Part shown: in pieces, positions 1-6,553 of the stretch
How positions within the stretch are numbered: position 1 is the stretch's first letter
Layout: each line of letters opens with the position of its first letter
From: RGIG4576 sp964613095
GTDB lineage: Bacteria > Bacteroidota > Bacteroidia > Bacteroidales > Muribaculaceae
Length of the DNA: 13,601 nucleotides
Assembly (NCBI GenBank): GCA_964613095.1
Contig: CAZTFX010000059.1
Location: forward strand, 1-13,601
Reading direction: 5' to 3'
Notes under the pieces: generated by a model
Seen by the model: the letters and a program-made list of their open reading frames with translations, nothing else
Databases searched by the model: none
Told to the model about the DNA's origin: nothing
Made by a program: the position numbers and the translations under genes

Positions 1-37
1 AAGCCCCTCTAAAACGCAGGTTTGAGTATGTTTGTGT

Positions 38-55
38 CGGCTGTCCGATAAAAAT
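38..55 (+). repeat. IS-like terminal repeat, copy 1 (direct)
   Basis: The 18 bases CGGCTGTCCGATAAAAAT recur without a mismatch at 163-180, and their core occurs inverted at 289-301. A GG-initiated motif with an AT-rich inner part, repeated in direct and inverted order within 300 bases, is typical of the ends of insertion sequences or of their non-autonomous derivatives. If this is an element end, the inside lies to the right. The IS family cannot be named from the sequence here, and no transposase fragment was recognised. Confidence 0.7.
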
Positions 56-162
56 AAGCTGAAACAATCTCTGAAAAGACAGACAAATCACACTTCCATG
101 AATATGACATAGGGTTTTGTTTTTGACATCTCTAAATTTATAATATTTGAACTCCCAAGAGG

Positions 163-180
163 CGGCTGTCCGATAAAAAT
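163..180 (+). repeat. IS-like terminal repeat, copy 2 (direct)
   Basis: Identical over 18 bases to the copy at 38-55. The flanks differ on both sides (GAGG before and TGGTC after, against GTGT and AAGC), so the identity is limited to the terminal motif. It is not a longer duplicated block. It faces the inverted copy at 286-303, and the pair could bound a short element. Confidence 0.7.
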
Positions 181-303
181 TGGTCTGTTTTAGAGCTTGT
201 GCATTAAAAGAGGGGGCTTGTTATTCGAAAATATTGGTTTGGGCAGGTGTGTAGATGTGTGAAATGGCAATTTACTACACTTTGGATTTTTTTATCGGAC
301 ACC
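164..303. mobile_element. Possible short MITE-like element or IS remnant
   Basis: About 140 bases are bounded by inward-facing imperfect inverted repeats (164-180 and 287-303). The interior has no open frame of note and no recognised transposase, which fits a miniature inverted-repeat element or an IS reduced to its ends. The second direct copy at 38-55 means the outer limit could instead be base 39, or two nested or abutting elements may be present. No convincing target-site duplication flanks either arrangement. That argues for secondary deletion or rearrangement rather than one clean insertion. Confidence 0.4.
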
Positions 304-715
304 AATAAATAAATATAGATATCGGATTAGCTCCTACAGCATTTGCCACAGCCCTAACAGAAGTAGGTCGTCCCATACGATTTGCTAATTCTTTATATGA
401 TATTGTCTCGCCATATTGTACATTAAGTAATTCAGTCCATACTAACTGTTGAAAAATAGACCCACCCAAAGCATAATCCATATAAAAATCACTTCGTTTA
501 CCTGCAAAGTACTCATCAAGTTGACATATTGCATTTTCTATAACAGGGGATACGTATTGCTTGTATTCTGCCTGAAAAGTTTCTTTAATCATACTCTCGG
601 TTTGAGAACGTCGATGTTGTGTATTCCAGTCACATAAACAGAGAGAGTCTCCATATGATCCAAGTAACAACTCACCACACGAGCTAGTGTAAATATGTGT
701 ATAAATAAAATTCAC
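275..715 (-). pseudogene. ogt: Truncated methylated-DNA--[protein]-cysteine S-methyltransferase
   Basis: The family transfers the alkyl group from O6-alkylguanine to a cysteine of the protein itself, repairing DNA in a single use. Residues 1-80 resemble the N-terminal ribonuclease-like domain. Residues 85-136 are the DNA-binding and active-site domain: ISYKELANRMGRPTSVRAVANA, with Arg121 matching the arginine finger and Asn130-Pro131 matching the hinge before the active site. Family members continue after ISIFI with Pro-Cys-His-Arg. Here residue 136 is followed by YWCPIKKSKV and a stop, coded by an IS-like terminal repeat. The acceptor position (138) is Trp, and the C-terminal helix (about 30 residues) is absent. 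The stray Cys139 is out of register and lacks the following His-Arg. Nothing resembling the missing 3' part is found in bases 1-302. The start is GTG at 715, 24 bases after the rodA stop and in the same frame, so it probably rode on the rodA message. Loss of repair activity is inferred but very likely. Confidence 0.88.
286..303 (-). repeat. IS-like terminal repeat, copy 3 (inverted)
   Basis: Read on the minus strand this is GGTGTCCGATAAAAAAAT. It shares the 13-base core TGTCCGATAAAAA with the two direct copies, but lacks the C of GGCTGTCC and carries extra A residues. It lies within five bases of the point where the ogt reading frame stops matching its family, and it supplies the foreign last codons and the stop of that frame. 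It is therefore most simply the end of the element that broke ogt. Confidence 0.7.
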
Positions 716-739
716 AGCTGTTGTTATTAAACCAAATTC

Positions 740-2215
740 TTAATAATTATAATCTCGTCTATATGCATCCAAACACAATAAAATGAAAAGCAATATTGTA
801 AAACCTAAGAGAGAAGAACCTCCATAACTAAAGAAGGGAAGAGGTATACCAATAACAGGACATAAACCTATTACCATACCAACATTTATAATCAAGTGCA
901 TCATAAAAATGGAAGCAACACAATAGGCATAAACTCTAGCAAAAGCGGTTCTTTGCCGTTCAGCAATAATAATAATCCTAAGTATCAATCCCAAAAACAA
1001 TATTAACACGGCTGTTGTTCCCAAGAATCCTTGTTCTTCACCTATTGTGCAGAAAATAAAGTCAGTATGTTGTTCAGGAACATACTTCAATTTAGTTTGT
1101 GTTCCATTAAGAAAACCTTTTCCATTAAAACCACCTGAACCGATGGCAATCTTTGACTGATTTACATTATAACCCACACCTCTAGGATCCTCTTCAATTC
1201 CTAAAGCTACTTTTATACGTTTTTGTTGATAGTCTTTTAAACTATTCTCAAATATATAATTTACCGAGAATAAAAATAATATTGAACCTGTTGTAAAAGA
1301 AATTACAACCAAAATTTTCTTTGCGTCTTCCTTAAATATTGATATCATCAAATAAATTAGTGTAGCTAAGAAAATAATTCCAAAATAGATATAACCATTA
1401 ACAGGTATTTCCAATAATGATAGGATATATACAACAAATCCGCTTATCAAATACGTTAAACCAACGTTACGTCCCATGAAGTAAGATTTACAATAAATAA
1501 ATAACATCCCTACAATGATAAGCATAATCATTACAAATACACTGAACATACCGGCTGTTATTCCTAATATCATGGTCTCTGTGAATTTTATTATCACGAC
1601 AAAGAATGTTATTGCACAAAGCCCGATAAACAGAACAAATCCACTCATTCCTTCTCTATACAGAACAAAGATGAAAGAAAAATAAACTAAAGCCGAACCG
1701 GTTTCTTTCTGTAACAGAATCAATAAAATGGGTATTCCTATCACAAAAGCACATTTCAAATAATTTGAAAAACTCTTATTGAGGACAAAGTTATAAGCAC
1801 TGAAGATCTTAGCTAAAGCCAAAGCAGTTGCAAACTTAGCAAATTCTGCCGGTTGTAAACTTATCGGTCCTAAAACAATCCAAGAACGAGAACCATTAAT
1901 ATCAGGAGCAATGAATATTGTAACGACAAGCAATAGAAGCATTATTCCATAAATAGGATATGCATAAGCCTCATATAATCGTTTGTCAATCAACATCATT
2001 GAGAATCCTACAACAAATGATATACCAATCCACATAAACTGCTTTCCAGAAAATTCTGAAAAAGAAAACATGCTGGCATGGTCAAAATCATAAGTTGCAG
2101 CGTATATGCTTATAGCACCCGACACCACCATTATCACATAGATAAGCAATGTTATCCAGTCTATCGACTTAAATATCGACGTAGTACCTGTATTATTAGT
2201 TGTTCTTAATTCCAC
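740..2215 (-). CDS. rodA: Peptidoglycan glycosyltransferase RodA (SEDS family)
   Basis: RodA polymerises lipid II into glycan strands in the inner membrane and works with the transpeptidase PBP2 in the elongasome. The 491-residue product is a polytopic membrane protein with SEDS motifs: PAEFAKFATALALAK (122-136), LQKETGSALVY (168-178), KDYQQKRI (327-334), SKIAIGSGGFNGKG (354-367), PEQHTDFIFCTIGEE (380-394) and PVIGIPLPFFSYGGSS (453-468). Asp385 in HTDFIF aligns with the catalytic Asp262 of E. coli RodA. E. coli RodA has 370 residues. Most of the extra length lies at about 200-310 as additional hydrophobic segments, which I take as typical of Bacteroidales RodA. The GTG start at 2215 overlaps the mrdA stop by 20 bases, which suggests translational coupling. 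The next in-frame Met (29) lies inside the first membrane segment, so the GTG is preferred. Confidence 0.96.
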   Translation of the reverse strand: MELRTTNNTGTTSIFKSIDWITLLIYVIMVVSGAISIYAATYDFDHASMFSFSEFSGKQFMWIGISFVVGFSMMLIDKRLYEAYAYPIYGIMLLLLVVTIFIAPDINGSRSWIVLGPISLQPAEFAKFATALALAKIFSAYNFVLNKSFSNYLKCAFVIGIPILLILLQKETGSALVYFSFIFVLYREGMSGFVLFIGLCAITFFVVIIKFTETMILGITAGMFSVFVMIMLIIVGMLFIYCKSYFMGRNVGLTYLISGFVVYILSLLEIPVNGYIYFGIIFLATLIYLMISIFKEDAKKILVVISFTTGSILFLFSVNYIFENSLKDYQQKRIKVALGIEEDPRGVGYNVNQSKIAIGSGGFNGKGFLNGTQTKLKYVPEQHTDFIFCTIGEEQGFLGTTAVLILFLGLILRIIIIAERQRTAFARVYAYCVASIFMMHLIINVGMVIGLCPVIGIPLPFFSYGGSSLLGFTILLFILLCLDAYRRDYNY

Positions 2216-4058
2216 TTAAAATCATTGTATTTGCCTCAAGCATTCTTTGCTCAAGATATTTACGTTCAGGAGCAATACTATCATTTAAATATTTTTCCAT
2301 CATTAAACTACCGATTGGAACTCCGTAAGTTGCACCAAATCCGGCATTCTGCACATACACACATATTGCAATCTTCGGATTATTCATAGGAGCAAACCCC
2401 ATAAATGCCGAGTGGTCACGCCCATGAGGATTTTGTGCTGTACCGGTTTTTCCACACACTTCTATATCTTTTAAATTTGCAGTTCTGCATGTACCTCCTG
2501 TTACAGCCATTCTCATTCCTTGTACGATTTCATTATAATATTTGCTTTCAATATCGGTGTATCTGCGTTCTGTATATAATGAATCAATATGCTCGTCTTT
2601 TATACCTTTTACAACATGAGGTGTTATAAAATATCCTCTATTTGCAATAGTAGCTGCCAAATTTGCGATTTGTAATGGTGTTGACAATATTTCACCTTGC
2701 CCTATGGCAATTGAGATAATAGTCAAGGCATTCCAACGATTATGACCATAAAACTTATCATAGAATTTTTCATTTGGAATGAAACCTCTACTTTCTCCCG
2801 GTAAATCAATGCCCAAACGATAACCATAACCCATTGAAACCATATAACGTTTCCATACCTCAAATGCATTACCGGCACTTCCATATTTTGATTTTTTATC
2901 CAGCATATTTTTTAATCCCCAGCAAAAATACGCATTACAAGATGTACGTAATGCAGGCATAAGTGTAATAGGAGATTCATGACCGTGACATCCTACTTTT
3001 AAACGTCCAAAGACGAATCCTCCGGGACAAGGAAAGGGGGTGTTTTCGGTAACGATACCTTCTTGACGGAAAATCAATCCTTGAGTTGGTTTAAATGTTG
3101 AACCGGGTGGATATGCAGCCATAATAGCGCGGTCATATAGAGGCATTCTAATACGATCATTAACTAACTTACGATAATTCTTTCCTCTTACACGACCCAC
3201 TAAATCATTCGGGTCATATGTAGGACTTGAAACTAAAGCTAAGACTTCTCCTGTAGATGGTTCTATTGCCACTATTGCACCAATCTTATTCTTCATTAAT
3301 TTTTCTCCATATTCTTGAAGCTCAATATCTATACTCAATTTTAAATCTTTACCGGCAATTGGCTCTAAATCGTTTTTCCCATTGTTATAACGTCCTTTAA
3401 TCTTACCAAATGCGTCTCTAATAAGAATTTCCATTCCTTTTTCTCCACGTAGATATTTTTCATAGCTTTTTTCTACTCCTAAATCTCCTGTATAATCACC
3501 CGGTCTGTAATATTCATCATTTTTAAGATCAGTATTATTAACTTCTCTAATATTACCTAATACATTGGCTGCAGCTTTATAGTTATATTGTCTTAAAATT
3601 CTTTTTTGAATATAAAAGCCTGGAAATCTATATAATTTTTCTTGTAAACGCCCATAATCCTGCACCGATAAATGTGTCATAAATGTTTGCTGTGTATAAG
3701 AAGAATAATTAGGATTCTTAGGACTTTTTATTTCTTTCATACGTTTGTCAAAATCCTCTCTCGAAATTTGCAATGTATTACAAAAATCTAATGTATCGAA
3801 TGGTAAAACATCGCGTGGAATAAATACAATATCATAAGCCGGCTGGTTGAATACTACCAAACGATCATCACGATCATATATCAATCCACGAGAAGGATAT
3901 ATCGTTTTCTTTAAAAATGCATTAGAATCGGCATTTTCTTTATACTTTGAGTCACAAACCTGCAATTCGAAGAGCTTTATCAAGTATATCAATACGATTA
4001 CAATGATAAAACCTCCAATAACAAATTTACGTTTCTCTAAATTATAATCTTTTCTCAC
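2196..4058 (-). CDS. mrdA: Penicillin-binding protein 2, elongation transpeptidase
   Basis: This class B PBP cross-links the peptides of new side-wall peptidoglycan in the periplasm and is the partner of RodA. The 620 residues comprise a short cytoplasmic tail, one membrane anchor (about 12-30), a dimerisation or pedestal region starting at YPSRGLIYDRD (54-64) and extending to about 230, and a transpeptidase domain. Its three active-site motifs are all present: S320-T-F-K323 (in YPPGSTFKP), S373-C-N375, and K537-T-G539 (in CGKTGTAQ). A cluster of Cys344, Cys357, His358, His360 and Cys374 between the first two motifs could bind a metal; zinc binding is reported for E. coli PBP2, but the match here is my inference. 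The start is GTG at 4058, overlapping the end of mreD by 17 bases. The product should be a beta-lactam target. The length is close to the usual 600-650 residues, and no damage is seen. Confidence 0.97.
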   Translation of the reverse strand: MRKDYNLEKRKFVIGGFIIVIVLIYLIKLFELQVCDSKYKENADSNAFLKKTIYPSRGLIYDRDDRLVVFNQPAYDIVFIPRDVLPFDTLDFCNTLQISREDFDKRMKEIKSPKNPNYSSYTQQTFMTHLSVQDYGRLQEKLYRFPGFYIQKRILRQYNYKAAANVLGNIREVNNTDLKNDEYYRPGDYTGDLGVEKSYEKYLRGEKGMEILIRDAFGKIKGRYNNGKNDLEPIAGKDLKLSIDIELQEYGEKLMKNKIGAIVAIEPSTGEVLALVSSPTYDPNDLVGRVRGKNYRKLVNDRIRMPLYDRAIMAAYPPGSTFKPTQGLIFRQEGIVTENTPFPCPGGFVFGRLKVGCHGHESPITLMPALRTSCNAYFCWGLKNMLDKKSKYGSAGNAFEVWKRYMVSMGYGYRLGIDLPGESRGFIPNEKFYDKFYGHNRWNALTIISIAIGQGEILSTPLQIANLAATIANRGYFITPHVVKGIKDEHIDSLYTERRYTDIESKYYNEIVQGMRMAVTGGTCRTANLKDIEVCGKTGTAQNPHGRDHSAFMGFAPMNNPKIAICVYVQNAGFGATYGVPIGSLMMEKYLNDSIAPERKYLEQRMLEANTMILSGIKNN

Positions 4059-4560
4059 GTCTAGTCGTTGCTATACTATCAAAACCAAATAATATGATTG
4101 CTGTAAGAATTGAACTTCCAATAATTCTCAGTATAGTAAGTAGAAAGTTACTGAAAGTAAACAATTGTATTAAGTATATACAAATACAAAATAAAATAGT
4201 AAGAGTAAACATGTATTTTATATAATTTCCTATGCCTAGAGTACGAATAGACGGTATAGGAATTGTCATCTCATCCTCACGTGGATAAAATAAACTAAAT
4301 ACAGGTTTTCTTAAAACTCCCAATATTACACAAGACATTGAAAACATTCCATGTGTATTACTAAAAATATCAACTACCAATCCTATTAAAAAAGAAAGGG
4401 TCATTACCCAATTTATAGATAGAGTAAGAGGTAAACGTATTATAAAATATATGAATACAAAAGGAACTGCTACATTAAAAAGACAAATTCTATTACAAAT
4501 TATTTGTAAAAAGACCATTAGAATAAATAACAACAATGAAATCAAAGCATTTTTTGTCAT
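4042..4560 (-). CDS. mreD: Rod shape-determining protein MreD
   Basis: MreD is a small inner-membrane protein that links MreC, MreB and the PBP2-RodA synthase. The 172 residues are almost entirely hydrophobic, with about five membrane segments (near 6-22, 28-43, 50-64, 72-88 and 115-160, the last probably two helices). The GLVVDIFSNTHGMFS stretch (60-74) is the Gly-Leu-x-x-Asp...Gly pattern usual in this family. A basic tail (TTRREKRL) is encoded in the region that overlaps the mrdA start. The ATG at 4560 overlaps the mreC stop as ATGA and is preceded by a perfect Shine-Dalgarno sequence. The call rests on membrane profile, motif, length and position between mreC and mrdA, because primary sequence is poorly conserved in MreD. 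Confidence 0.92.
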   Translation of the reverse strand: MTKNALISLLLFILMVFLQIICNRICLFNVAVPFVFIYFIIRLPLTLSINWVMTLSFLIGLVVDIFSNTHGMFSMSCVILGVLRKPVFSLFYPREDEMTIPIPSIRTLGIGNYIKYMFTLTILFCICIYLIQLFTFSNFLLTILRIIGSSILTAIILFGFDSIATTRREKRL

Positions 4561-5417
4561 TTTTTCACCTCCTTTCCTTCATTATTATCCTTTATTTTCA
4601 GTATATCCAATTCATCTTTCATATTATTCTTCAAGACTCGTACATTGCTTAATTGTGTAAAGTCAGTAGATAATTTTATCTTCAATGAGAAAAAGTTATC
4701 AGCCCCCGAATTTAATTGCTCATTTATAGTACCAACTATAACACCTTCAGGAAATACAGACGAATATCCACTTGTAACAATTGTGTCTCCTTTCTTAAAT
4801 TTTACATGCCTAGGCATTTCTTCCAATATAGCATAATATGGTGATTTGCCATCCCAAACTAAACTTCCAAAATAATCACTACCTTTCACCTTGCAAGATA
4901 GTCTTAAATCAGGATTTAATAAAGAAATGATTCGAGCCGAATTTTCTCCAACCACATTCACGATTCCAACCACTCCATTCTGATCTATAACGCCTAATTC
5001 ACTTTCAAGCCCATCTTTACTACCTTTATTTATTGTAATATAATTACGTTGCAATGAGATACTATTACTGATAACACGTCCTACCACAAAATCAAACGGT
5101 CTATCATTCAACCTAAAAAATGTTGAATCAAATAACTGTAATTTATATTCATTTACTCGATTTCTCAACGCCAATACCTCCATTTCCAGTGTTGCATTTT
5201 GGTGTTGCAAATCCTCATTTATATCTCGCAAATAAAAATAAGATGTTATGCCATTTATTCCAGAATAAACCGATGAACTTATAGAATTAGCAGATGTAAG
5301 ATAAATACTTTGTTGATAAGGGTTGTTGTTGAACAACATAATGCTGCTCAAAATCATATAAAATATGAATACAAACCAAGAACTGTTTCGTATGAAAAAG
5401 TTTATTAAATTTCTCAC
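4557..5417 (-). CDS. mreC: Rod shape-determining protein MreC
   Basis: MreC is a single-pass inner-membrane protein whose periplasmic part oligomerises and activates PBP2. The 286 residues show a short basic N-terminus, one membrane segment (about 13-30), a heptad-like coiled coil (about 64-95, ending ALRNRVNEYK), and then the beta-barrel core with typical glycine-rich turns: GVIDQNGVVGIV (142-153) and TSGYSSVFPEGVIVG (215-229). The C-terminus from about 264 is charged. The start is GTG at 5417. No in-frame ATG upstream or near downstream fits better, since the membrane segment begins 12 residues in. The stop overlaps the mreD start by 4 bases. Unlike the other junctions in this cluster, its upstream gap to mreB is 104 bases and contains a hairpin. 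Confidence 0.95.
   Translation of the reverse strand: MRNLINFFIRNSSWFVFIFYMILSSIMLFNNNPYQQSIYLTSANSISSSVYSGINGITSYFYLRDINEDLQHQNATLEMEVLALRNRVNEYKLQLFDSTFFRLNDRPFDFVVGRVISNSISLQRNYITINKGSKDGLESELGVIDQNGVVGIVNVVGENSARIISLLNPDLRLSCKVKGSDYFGSLVWDGKSPYYAILEEMPRHVKFKKGDTIVTSGYSSVFPEGVIVGTINEQLNSGADNFFSLKIKLSTDFTQLSNVRVLKNNMKDELDILKIKDNNEGKEVKK
4561..4575 (-). promoter_or_regulatory. Strong Shine-Dalgarno sequence for mreD
   Basis: Read on the minus strand, AAAGGAGGTGA (4575-4565) lies 4 bases before the mreD ATG and inside the last codons of mreC (Gly-Lys-Glu-Val-Lys-Lys). It is a near-complete complement of the 16S rRNA 3' tail. Members of the Bacteroidota generally initiate without such sites because the tail is masked in their 30S subunits, so this one stands out against the other starts in the window. 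None of those has a comparable purine-rich site. Confidence 0.75.
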
Positions 5418-5460
5418 TGTATATACTACGTAACTTAAATATTACAAACCCTTATAGAAA

Positions 5461-5500
5461 TGGAATTGAAGGCTATGAAAAATTCAAAGCCTTCACTCCA
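5461..5500 (-). other. Hairpin in the mreB-mreC intergenic space
   Basis: The 104-base gap between mreB and mreC holds an inverted repeat. Eight perfect base pairs (TGAAGGCT at 5467-5474 with AGCCTTCA at 5488-5495) enclose a 13-base loop. A slight internal bulge separates them from a further TGGA/TCCA pairing at 5461-5464 and 5497-5500. On the mRNA (minus strand) it starts 22 bases after the mreB stop. No long U run follows it, so it is a poor intrinsic terminator. It could be a partial attenuator, or an RNA-stabilising or processing stem that sets MreB above MreC and MreD. That role is inference. Confidence 0.55.
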
Positions 5501-5521
5501 CAAAATCACATATATTCCTGT

Positions 5522-6541
5522 TTATCTTATCAAGAAGTTAAAACGATCTATATTTTTCAAAGCTACTCCTGTACCTCTTGCAACGGCAAGTAATGGGTCT
5601 TCCGCTATATGAAATTTAATACCTATTTTATCGGTTAATCTCTTGTCTAGACCTCGTAATAAAGCTCCACCACCGGCAAGATATATACCATTTTTTACTA
5701 TATCAGCATATAGTTCCGGAGGTGTTTGTTCCAAAGCACTTAATACGGCAGCCTCAATTTTAGAAATAGATTTCTCTATACAGTGGCTTATTTCCTGATA
5801 AGAAACAGGTACTTCCATAGGAAGTGCTGTCATTTGATTTGGACCATGTACAACAAAATCTTCAGGCGGATTGTCTAATTCAGTCAATGCAGAGCCCACG
5901 TTCTTCTTAATTAATTCTGCAGTGCGTTCACCGACCTTCATATTATGTGCACGACGCATGTGTTCTTGAATATCATCAGTCAAGTCATCTCCTGCAATTT
6001 GAATACTCTTATTACTTACAATACCTCCTAGAGAGATAACTGCAATTTCTGAACTACCACCACCGATATCTACTACCATATTACCTTCCGGAGCTTCTAC
6101 ATCAAGACCAATACCTAAAGCTGCAGCCATGGGTTCATAAATCATATAAACATCACGACCACCGGCATGTTCAGAAGAGTCACGTACTGCACGAATCTCA
6201 ACTTCAGTAGAACCTGATGGAATTCCTACTACCATTCTTAAAGAAGGGGAGAACCAACTACTTTTGGTACTAGCTTTCTTAATCAAGCCACGAATCATTA
6301 ATTCAGCCGCATTAAAGTCTGCTATCACACCTTGACGCAATGGACGAATCGTGCGAATACCTTCCCATTCTTTACCTTGCATCAATTTTGCTTCATGACC
6401 TACTGCAACCATTTTCCCAGTTCTGGTATCTACGGCAACAATAGATGGCTCATCAAGTACAATTTTATCATTATGAATAATAATGGTATTGGCTGTACCT
6501 AAATCTATTGCTATTTCTTTAGTAAAAGAGAATAATCCCAT
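5522..6541 (-). CDS. mreB: Rod shape-determining protein MreB, bacterial actin
   Basis: MreB is an ATP-binding actin homologue that forms membrane-associated filaments and steers the wall-elongation machinery. The 339 residues are the normal length and show the actin-fold nucleotide site: phosphate-1 loop IDLGTANT (12-19), YEPMAAALGIG (135-145), phosphate-2 loop VVDIGGGSSEIAVISLGG (156-173), and the adenosine-side motif GIYLAGGGALLRGLD (285-299). The N-terminal MGLFSFTKE is short and amphipathic, suited to membrane contact. The ATG at 6541 follows the purH stop by 12 bases, so the two genes are very probably co-transcribed. It is the first gene of the mreBCD-mrdA-rodA block, which suggests a rod-shaped or elongating cell. 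Confidence 0.98.
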   Translation of the reverse strand: MGLFSFTKEIAIDLGTANTIIIHNDKIVLDEPSIVAVDTRTGKMVAVGHEAKLMQGKEWEGIRTIRPLRQGVIADFNAAELMIRGLIKKASTKSSWFSPSLRMVVGIPSGSTEVEIRAVRDSSEHAGGRDVYMIYEPMAAALGIGLDVEAPEGNMVVDIGGGSSEIAVISLGGIVSNKSIQIAGDDLTDDIQEHMRRAHNMKVGERTAELIKKNVGSALTELDNPPEDFVVHGPNQMTALPMEVPVSYQEISHCIEKSISKIEAAVLSALEQTPPELYADIVKNGIYLAGGGALLRGLDKRLTDKIGIKFHIAEDPLLAVARGTGVALKNIDRFNFLIR

Positions 6542-6553
6542 AATTATAGTCTT

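Noticed and set aside
42..140. Short minus-strand frame (about 33 codons from an ATG near 109) crossing repeat copy 1
   Set aside because: It is short, unrecognised and runs through a terminal repeat. No start signal or coding character supports it.
187..197. GTTTTAGAGCT, identical to the start of a Cas9-type CRISPR repeat
   Set aside because: It is a single 11-base match with no further repeat units, no regular spacing, no cas gene and no tracrRNA-like anti-repeat. A shorter GTTTTAGAG on the other strand near base 8 does not form an array. Chance similarity in AT-rich sequence.
716..739. Terminator between rodA and the ogt remnant
   Set aside because: The 24-base gap shows no stem and no T run, so read-through from rodA is expected.
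5418..5448. Possible promoter for mreC: TTTG at 5448-5445 and TATATACA at 5425-5418 with a 19-base spacer
   Set aside because: The second box fits TAnnTTTG poorly (TACA in place of TTTG) and ends directly at the GTG start, so transcription would begin inside the gene.
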